From positions 434,001 through 498,000 of the forward strand of contig MBPM02000049.1 of assembly GCA_001695595.3 (NCBI GenBank): DNA of 64,000 nt, given 5' to 3'. The notes below the pieces were generated by a model, which did not search any database, was not told the DNA's origin, and saw only the letters and a program-made list of their open reading frames with translations. Position numbers and translations under genes: made by a program. Within the stretch, counting starts at the first letter, position 1; every line of letters starts with the position of its first letter. The DNA comes from Plasmopara viticola. Its lineage: Eukaryota; Oomycota; Peronosporomycetes; Peronosporales; Peronosporaceae. This document shows positions 57,731 through 64,000 of this stretch, one piece after another.

Positions 57731-60700
57731 ATGTTTGACCACAATATTATTGACAAGATTAAGCGGACGGACAATCTCTCGGTGCAACTTGAGCGCAGCA
57801 ATCGCTTCATGGATGCCGCACACACGTATGAGCAATCAACTAAAATGCTGGTACGCACTGCATCGTTCATTATGTGTGATTCTTTACTAAGCGTTTCCAC
57901 ACGATTCTGTAGCTTCGTTGTATACGCAAGCGCGAAGACGCATTGGGCGATTCGAGCGAGGAGCTTCAGCATCTACGTATTGATTATGAAATTCGTTGTG
58001 TGCAACTCGTGGCGCTGTGCATGTGGGGAGCACAGAAAACAGCAGCAGAAAAAGATAACACGGCACTTTTGGTACGACAAGATCATAGCGTGCGTTTATA
58101 CAGTCAAGACGATTAATATTGAAGGTGCAATGTTGTAGCTGCTTCGAAAAGCAGAAGAATTGACGGCGCGAGTTGGTTTACAATACTGCAAAAGGCACGT
58201 TCAGCGAGCGACTGTGTATCAAAACATCGCACGTTACTACAAGAAACAAAAGAAGTACCAAGCGGCTCTGCAAGCAGCGGTGAAAGCAGTGCGTATGAAT
58301 GATAAACTTGCACCTACTGATCGTTTTGCTATCGCGTACTTTTTGCAAGCGTATTTGCACGGTTTGTTGCATGAGCATGCAAAAGCTGGTTATATGTATA
58401 CGACATGCCTTGTGGTGGTCGATAATCAGCGAAATTCCCACCCTGACAGTGCTGCAAGCAAGAGGTTTCGATCTACGGAAGTGCTTGATACACTTAGAGC
58501 TGCAACATTGCACAATCTCGCTATTGAGTGGGCAAAGCTCAACATGCCTGACCAGACTCGTGATGCACTTGCCAGTGCAATGGAAGTGGGTGTCAATCAT
58601 CTGCCACAGACACACCCGGTGGTCCTTCGTATCTTGGAAACCTACAAGATTTTGCGTGAAAGCTTCCTCTTTCAAATTAGTAATCAAAAAGCTACAATAT
58701 CTGATGCAGCAAATTCTGTTCATTCCGCTCGGTTGACTGGCCCTGTGCGTCCTACATCTCCATCAGAGCAAGACCAAGGTTTGAAACGTCCAGTCCCGCC
58801 AAGGCTTCACAAGGCCTTTCAAAGCGTTCCACGACACGTCACAAATCCTAAGCCAAGACAAATGTCTGGCCGTCAAGCCTCAATGTCCAAGTCGGAAGAT
58901 CCTAGTCCAGTCATACTGACGTCTCGACGACCAGCAAGCTCCAAGCCATTGGCAAGTAGAGAATCGCCACGTGCACGAGTAATGAAGCGACCAGTAACGA
59001 CATCTGAAGTTTTAACTGATGCATCGAGTCTCACTCTTCCTACAACAACCTTTTATTTACGAGCAGCACCAGATAAAATGTACTCGCACGCGTTGGGGGC
59101 AAAGTACAATGTGCACAAGGAGCGGATTCTAGAAGAAGCTCGAGCCTTTCGGCTGCGTCGGCGAGCTGCTTTAAAGATACAGGTTCGTGGCAGCAAGCCG
59201 GGATAGTTTCCAGATTATCACATTTAACGCTATGTGCTGCAGATATTGTGGACAAAAGCACTGTCTCGACATCGAGTATTTCACCGAAAAGCGAACGCAG
59301 CGATTTTGTTACAAAGCTTTAGACGCATGCAAGCTCAGAAAGCTCGGTATGAGAAAACTCTTTATCTAATTCGACGGATTCAAGCTGCGTGGAAAGGTAG
59401 GCTTGTACGGACACATGACAACGTGGCGCTAGCATCAGTAGTACAGCTTCAAAGTGCGTGGCGATGTCGAATGGAGCGCGTTAGATACGCAAAGAAAATG
59501 AGTCGGTTGGTGGTGCTCCAGTCCTCTGTGCGTAGTTTCTTGGCTAAAATGACAAAACATCAAGGAGTGATGGCAGCAGTGAAAATTCAGGCTCATGTGC
59601 GGAGGCATTTCAGCATGATGCAGTTGAAAGAGATTCGAGTAGCTGCTGCTACGATCAATCGTGTACTACGCGGTATGGAAGCTCGTAAGCGAGTGGTCAT
59701 TAGATATATACAAACTTTGGTAAACGGTATGGTTGAAGCAGTAGCTGCAGATAATCAGAGTTCACGTTTGATGAATTCGGCTACTAAACTGGCACTATTG
59801 GAACGTGTGTCACTTGAACACAATGAAAGGTTTGAGACTAGTGCAGAAAAAATCGTGGTGGAAGAAATTAATTTGCCTACCTTAAAAGCGCTTATATCGG
59901 ACAATGGGAGCGAGAAGGTAAAGTTTGATAAAAATGACCAGCTTTGTGTTGAGCTCATACACGACAAAGACAATGCAACTGCGAGTGATTATGTGGGTGG
60001 TAATGCAGTCAACTTTGCGGGCTACAAAGACCAAGATAAAGAAACATGTACTCCGTCAATTTTGGATCAAGTAGGAAGAGATTGTGTCGGCTCAAAATCT
60101 TCGGCTTTGCTGCTGTTAAGGAGCAATTCAGATCGGGCAATACTTGAGGCCATGATGAGCTCAACAATCACAACATTTGTTAATGCTTCCATCAACGCTG
60201 CAATAAATGACTGTAGTAAGGAATTTATTGGTCGAGGTGGAACTAGAACAAAGCCAACAAAACAAATTGCGGCCGAGGTAGAACTCATGCTTGTATCACT
60301 CGAACCAGTACCGGTCAAACAGCTAAAAATTGCCAGCACTCAAATTAAGCATCAGCTCGTGGATTCCGAGGAAGACGTAAGCGCAGTAAGCAGGGTACCC
60401 AGCGCAGTGAGCATGGTTAAAGTATGTGTAAAGTGCGTTGGTGGTATCGAAAGCTACAGTCCGGCAGTCGCAGCTCCTAAGACGGATGTAATGGTGGAAT
60501 CTACAATGGAGACGGTATTGCCAGCGGAGTCAGTATTGAAAGATGCAAAAGTAGTGGTGCTCACTGAACATGCTGGGGTGAACGAGGTGATGGCTGCAAT
60601 ACTTACGCAAGTGTCAACTTCGTTGCCCACACTGAAGCCCATTACAGTAACGCCGACTGATCTAGAAGCGGAACCTGTCGATTCCGTCGATGTTGTCATA

Positions 60701-61444
60701 TTGGAGGTGCCGATGGTCTTGGACGTGATCGAAGGCATGGTCACCGACGTGGTAACCATGGTGGAAGGAGGTGAAGAGATCATTGCTGGTGTCGAAAGCT
60801 ACGGTTTGGCAGTCGCAGCTTCCAAGACTGATGTAGTGTTGGAGTCCACAACAGAGACGGAATTGCCAGCGGAGTTTGTATTGAAAGATGCAAAAGTAGT
60901 GCCGCTTGCTGAACATACGGAGGTGGACGAGGCGATGGCTGCAATACTTACGCAAGTGTCAACTTCGTTGCCCACACTGAAGCCCATTGAGGTTACGCCG
61001 ACTGGTCTAAAAGCGAAACCTGTCGATCCCGTCGTTGTTGTCATATTGGAGGTGCCGATGGTCTTGGACGTGATCGAAGGCATGGTCACCGACGTGGTAA
61101 CCATGGTGGAAGGAGGTGAAGAGATCATTGCTGGTGTCGATAGCTACGGTCCGGCAGTCGCAGCTTCCAAGACTGATGTAGTGTTAGAATCCACAACAGA
61201 GACGGAATTGCCAGCGGAGTTTGTATTGAAAGATGCAAAAGTAGTGCCGCTTGCTGAACATACGGAGGTGAACGAGGTTATGGCTGCAATACTTACGCAA
61301 GTGTCAACTTCGTTGCCCACACTGAAGCCCATTGAGGTTACGCCGACTGGTCTAAAAGCGAAACCTGTCGATCCCGTCGTTGTTGTCATATTGGAGGTGC
61401 CGATGGTCTTGGACGTGATCGAAGGCATGGTCACGACGTGGTAA
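57731..61444 (+). CDS. TPR and IQ-motif protein with 115-aa tandem repeats
   Basis: Reconstructed exons: 57,731-57,850; 57,913-58,071; 58,139-59,182; 59,243 onward. Introns are 62, 67 and 60 nt with donors GTACGC, GTACGA and GTTCGT; acceptors end TAG, TAG and CAG, and intron 1 has a TACTAAG-type branch site. All junctions are phase 0. The N-terminal ~250 residues are helical TPR-like repeats (SNRFMDAAHTYEQSTK; ARYYKKQKKYQAALQAAVKA; TLHNLAIEWAKLNMPDQTRD). A Ser/Pro-rich linker follows, then IQ motifs (LKIQ/ILWTKALSR across intron 3; AILLQSFRRMQAQKAR; IRRIQAAWKGRLVR; VKIQAHVRRHF). From about 60,443 the product is a 115-residue tandem repeat. The frame ends at 61,444 through a 1-bp deletion. Likely a cytoskeletal or ciliary calmodulin-binding scaffold (inference). 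The true C-terminus is beyond the window or lost. Confidence 0.7.
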
Positions 61445-64000
61445 CCATGGTGGAAGGAGGTGAAGAGATCATTGCTGGTGTCGAAAGCTACGGTCCGGCA
61501 GTCGCAGCTTCCAAGACTGATGTAGTATTGGAGTCCACAACAGAGACGGAATTGCCAGCGGAGTCTGTATTGAAAGATGCAAAAGTAGTGCCGCTTGCTG
61601 AACATACGGAGGTGAACGAGGTGATGGCTGCAATACTTACGCAAGTGTCAACTTCGTTGCCCACACTGAAGCCCATTGAGGTTACGCCGACTGGTCTAGA
61701 AGCAAAACCTGTCGATCCCGTCAATGTTGTCATATTGGAGGTGCCGATGGTCTTGGACGTGATCGAAGGCATGGTCACCGACGTGGTAACCATGGTGGAA
61801 GGAGGTGAAGAGTTCATTGCTGGTGTCGAAAGCCACGGTCCGGCAGTCGCAGCACCAAAGACGGATGAAGTGTTGGAGTCCACAACAGAGACGGTATTGC
61901 CAGCGGAGTCAGTATTGAAAGATGCAAAAGTAGTGCCGCTTGCTGAAGATGCTGAGGTGAACGAGGTGATGGCTGCAATACTTACGCAAGTGTCAACTTC
62001 GTCGCCCATACTGAAGCCCGTTGTGGTAACGCTGACAAATCTAGAAGCGGGACTTGTCGATACCGTCGATGTTGTCACATTGGAGGTGACGATGGTCTTG
62101 GACGTGATCGAAGGCATGGTCACCGACGTGGTAACCATGGTGGAAGGAGGTGAAGAGTTCATTGCTGGTGTCGAAAGCCACGGTCCGGCAGTCGCAGCAC
62201 CAAAGACGGATGTAGTGCTGGAGTCCACAACAGAGACGGTATTGCCAGCGGAGTCAGTATTGAAAGAGGCAAAAGTAGTGCCGCTTGCTGAAGATGCTGA
62301 GGTGAACGAGGTGATGGCTGCAATACTTACGCAAGTGTCGACTTCGTCGCCCATACTGAAGCCCGTTGCGGTAACGCTGACTGATCTAGAAGCGGGACCT
62401 GTCGATCCTATCGATGTTGTCATATTGGAGGTGACGATGGTCTTGGATGTGATCGAAGGCATGGTCCGATGTGGTAACCATGGTGGAAGGAGGTGAAGAG
62501 TTCATTGCTGGTGTCGAAAGCCACGGTCCGGCAGTCGCAGCACCAAAGACGGATGTAGTGTTGAGTCCACAACAGAGACGGTATTGCCAGCGGAGTCAGT
62601 ATTGAAAGATGCAAAAGTAGTGCCGCTTGCTGAAGATGCTGAGGTGAACGAGGTGATGGCTGCAATACTTACGCAAGTGTCGACTTCGTCGCCCATACTG
62701 AAGCCCGTTGCGGTAACGCTGACTGATCTAGAAGCGGGACCTGTCGATCCTATCGATGTTGTCATATTGGAGGTGACGATGGTCTTGGATGTGATCGAAG
62801 GCATGGTCACCGATGTGGTAACCATGGTGGAAGGAGGTGAAGAGTTCATTGCTGGTGTCGAAAGCCACGGTCCGGCAGTCGCAGCACCAAAGACGGATGT
62901 AGTGTTGAGTCCACAACAGAGACGGTATTGCCAGCGGAGTCAGTATTGAAAGATGCAAAAGTAGTGCCGCTTGCTGAAGATGCTGAGGTGAACGAGGTGA
63001 TGGCTGCAATACTTACGCAAGTGTCGACTTCGTCGCCCATACTGAAGCCCGTTGCGGTAACGCTGACTGATCTAGAAGCGGGACTGTCGATCCTATCGAT
63101 GTTGTCATATTGGAGGTGACGATGGTCTTGGATGTGATCGAAGGCATGGTCACCGATGTGGTAACCATGGTGGAAGGAGGTGAAGAGTTCATTGCTGGTG
63201 TCGAAAGCCACGGTCCGGCAGTCGCAGCACCAAAGACGGATGTAGTGTTGGAGTCCACAACAGAGACGGTATTGCCAGCGGAGTCAGTATTGAAAGATGC
63301 AAAAGTAGTGCCGCTTGCTGAAGATGCTGAGGTGAACGAGGTGATGGCTGCAATACTTACGCAAGTGTCGACTTCGTCGCCCATACTGAAGCCCGTTGCG
63401 GTAACGCTGACTGATCTAGAAGCGGGACTGTCGATCCTATCGATGTTGTCATATTGGAGGTGACGATGGTCTTGGATGTGATTGAAGGCATGGTCACCGA
63501 TGTGGTAACCATGGTGGAAGGATGTGAAGAGTTCATTGCTGGTGCGAAAGCCACGGTCCGGCAGTCGCAGCACCAAAGACGGATGTAGTGTTGGAGTCCA
63601 CAACAGAGACGGTATTGCCAGCGGAGTCAGTATTGAAAGATGCAAAAGTAGTGCCGCTTGCTGAAGATGCTGAGGTGAACGAGGTGATGGCTGCAATACT
63701 TACGCAAGTGTCGACTTCGTCGCCCATACTGAAGCCCGTTGCGGTAACGCTGACTGATCTAGAAGCGGGACTTGTCGATACCGTCGATGTTGTCACATTG
63801 GAGGTGACGATGGTCTTGGACGTGATCGAAGGCATGGTCACCGATGTGGTAACCATGGTGGAAGAAGGTGAAGAGTTCATTGCTGGTGTCGAAAGCCACG
63901 GTCCGGCAGTCGCAGCACCAAAGACGGATGTAGTGTTGGAGTCCACAACAGAGACGGTATTGCCAGCGGAGTCAGTATTGAAAGATGCAAAAGTAGTGCC
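60443..64000 (+). repeat. 345-bp tandem repeat array (115-aa unit), ten units plus a partial
   Basis: Unit starts, taken at GGTGTCGAAAGC or its variant: 60,443; 60,788; 61,133; 61,477; 61,822; 62,167; 62,510; 62,854; 63,197; 63,541; 63,885 (partial, runs off the edge). Full units are 345 bp; shorter ones carry deletions. Each unit encodes, in order, KTDVVLESTTET, LPAESVLKDAKVVPLAE, VNEVMAAILTQVSTSSPIL and LDVIEGMVTDVVTMVEGGEE. The first unit is the most divergent and units 6-10 are nearly identical, showing recent homogenisation or expansion toward the right. The antisense strand is also open (for example 62,462-61,488) because of codon content, not because of a gene. Confidence 0.95.
61438..64000 (+). 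pseudogene. frameshifted continuation of the TPR/IQ repeat protein
   Basis: After the 1-bp loss near 61,433 the repeat reading continues in successive shifted frames: 61,438-62,496; 62,584-62,949; 62,928-63,119; 63,110-63,463. Deletions relative to the 345-bp unit lie near 61,433 (1), 62,466 (2), 62,569 (1), 62,912 (1), 63,085 (1), 63,430 (1) and 63,545 (1). The same G loss recurs at 62,569 and 62,912, and the same C loss at 63,085 and 63,430. Either the 3' part of the gene is dead, or the consensus contains errors in a hard-to-assemble repeat. Several losses are single bases from GG or CC pairs. Confidence 0.6.

Noticed and set aside
61488..62462. Long antisense frame (324 codons, Ser/Thr-rich) across the repeat array
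   Set aside because: It exists only because the repeated sense codons give no antisense stops. Its periodicity is exactly that of the sense repeat and the product is low-complexity.
1..64000. CRISPR arrays, bacterial operons, phage or rRNA genes
   Set aside because: None seen. Short introns, retroelements and gene families are all eukaryotic.

Overview
This window is eukaryotic nuclear DNA, most likely from an oomycete of the Peronosporales (Phytophthora or downy-mildew type). The evidence is compact genes with very short introns (57-67 nt where reconstructable), long AT-richer repeat deserts between small gene islands, a degenerate Ty1/copia element, tRNA-derived SINEs, and LINE deletion derivatives. 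Nothing looks bacterial: there are no operons, ribosome binding sites or CRISPR arrays. The genus assignment is inference.

Layout: 2-136 may be the 3' end of a gene cut by the window edge. About 1.1-9.14 kb is copy A of an ancient long repeat (copy B lies at about 29.5-37.4 kb), carrying a headless SINE dimer at 7.97-8.46 kb. A dead Ty1/copia retrotransposon occupies 9,146-13,477, with 145-bp LTRs and a 5-bp target duplication. The first gene island (15.1-28.9 kb) holds a WAPL-type cohesin-release protein (+), a decayed reading frame, an unrecognised 345-aa protein (+), an ankyrin-like pseudogene (-), a divergent pair of IQ-motif (calmodulin-binding) genes at 22.4-25.0 kb, a LINE-derived insertion at 25.3-26.5 kb and a Src1/MAN1-type inner nuclear membrane protein (-).

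From 29 to 41 kb there is a short LINE derivative, repeat copy B and a full-length SINE. At 41.1-42.4 kb is an LRAT/NlpC-P60-fold protein. A second long LINE derivative with a 12-bp target duplication follows at 42.8-43.9 kb. The stretch 44-53 kb is mostly decayed, with a degenerate tandem repeat (45.2-46.3 kb) and a coding-like pseudogene split by a SINE (49.1-49.4 kb). A second short LINE derivative (53.05-53.36 kb) abuts a 5'-truncated pseudogene of the LRAT-family gene.

The right end has an intact lipin-family gene (54.9-56.8 kb) whose catalytic aspartate motif is destroyed. It is followed by a four-exon TPR + IQ-motif gene whose last exon runs into a 345-bp (115-aa) tandem repeat array continuing off the right edge, broken by seven small deletions.

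No pathway unites the genes. Loose themes are nuclear structure and chromosomes (WAPL, MAN1/Src1, the lipin family) and calmodulin-binding IQ proteins (three genes). The best second-look items are the inactive lipin, the two-tier LINE derivative family with shared deletion junctions, the 8-kb ancient repeat pair with a preserved empty SINE site, and the decaying 115-aa repeat array with frameshifts copied between units.
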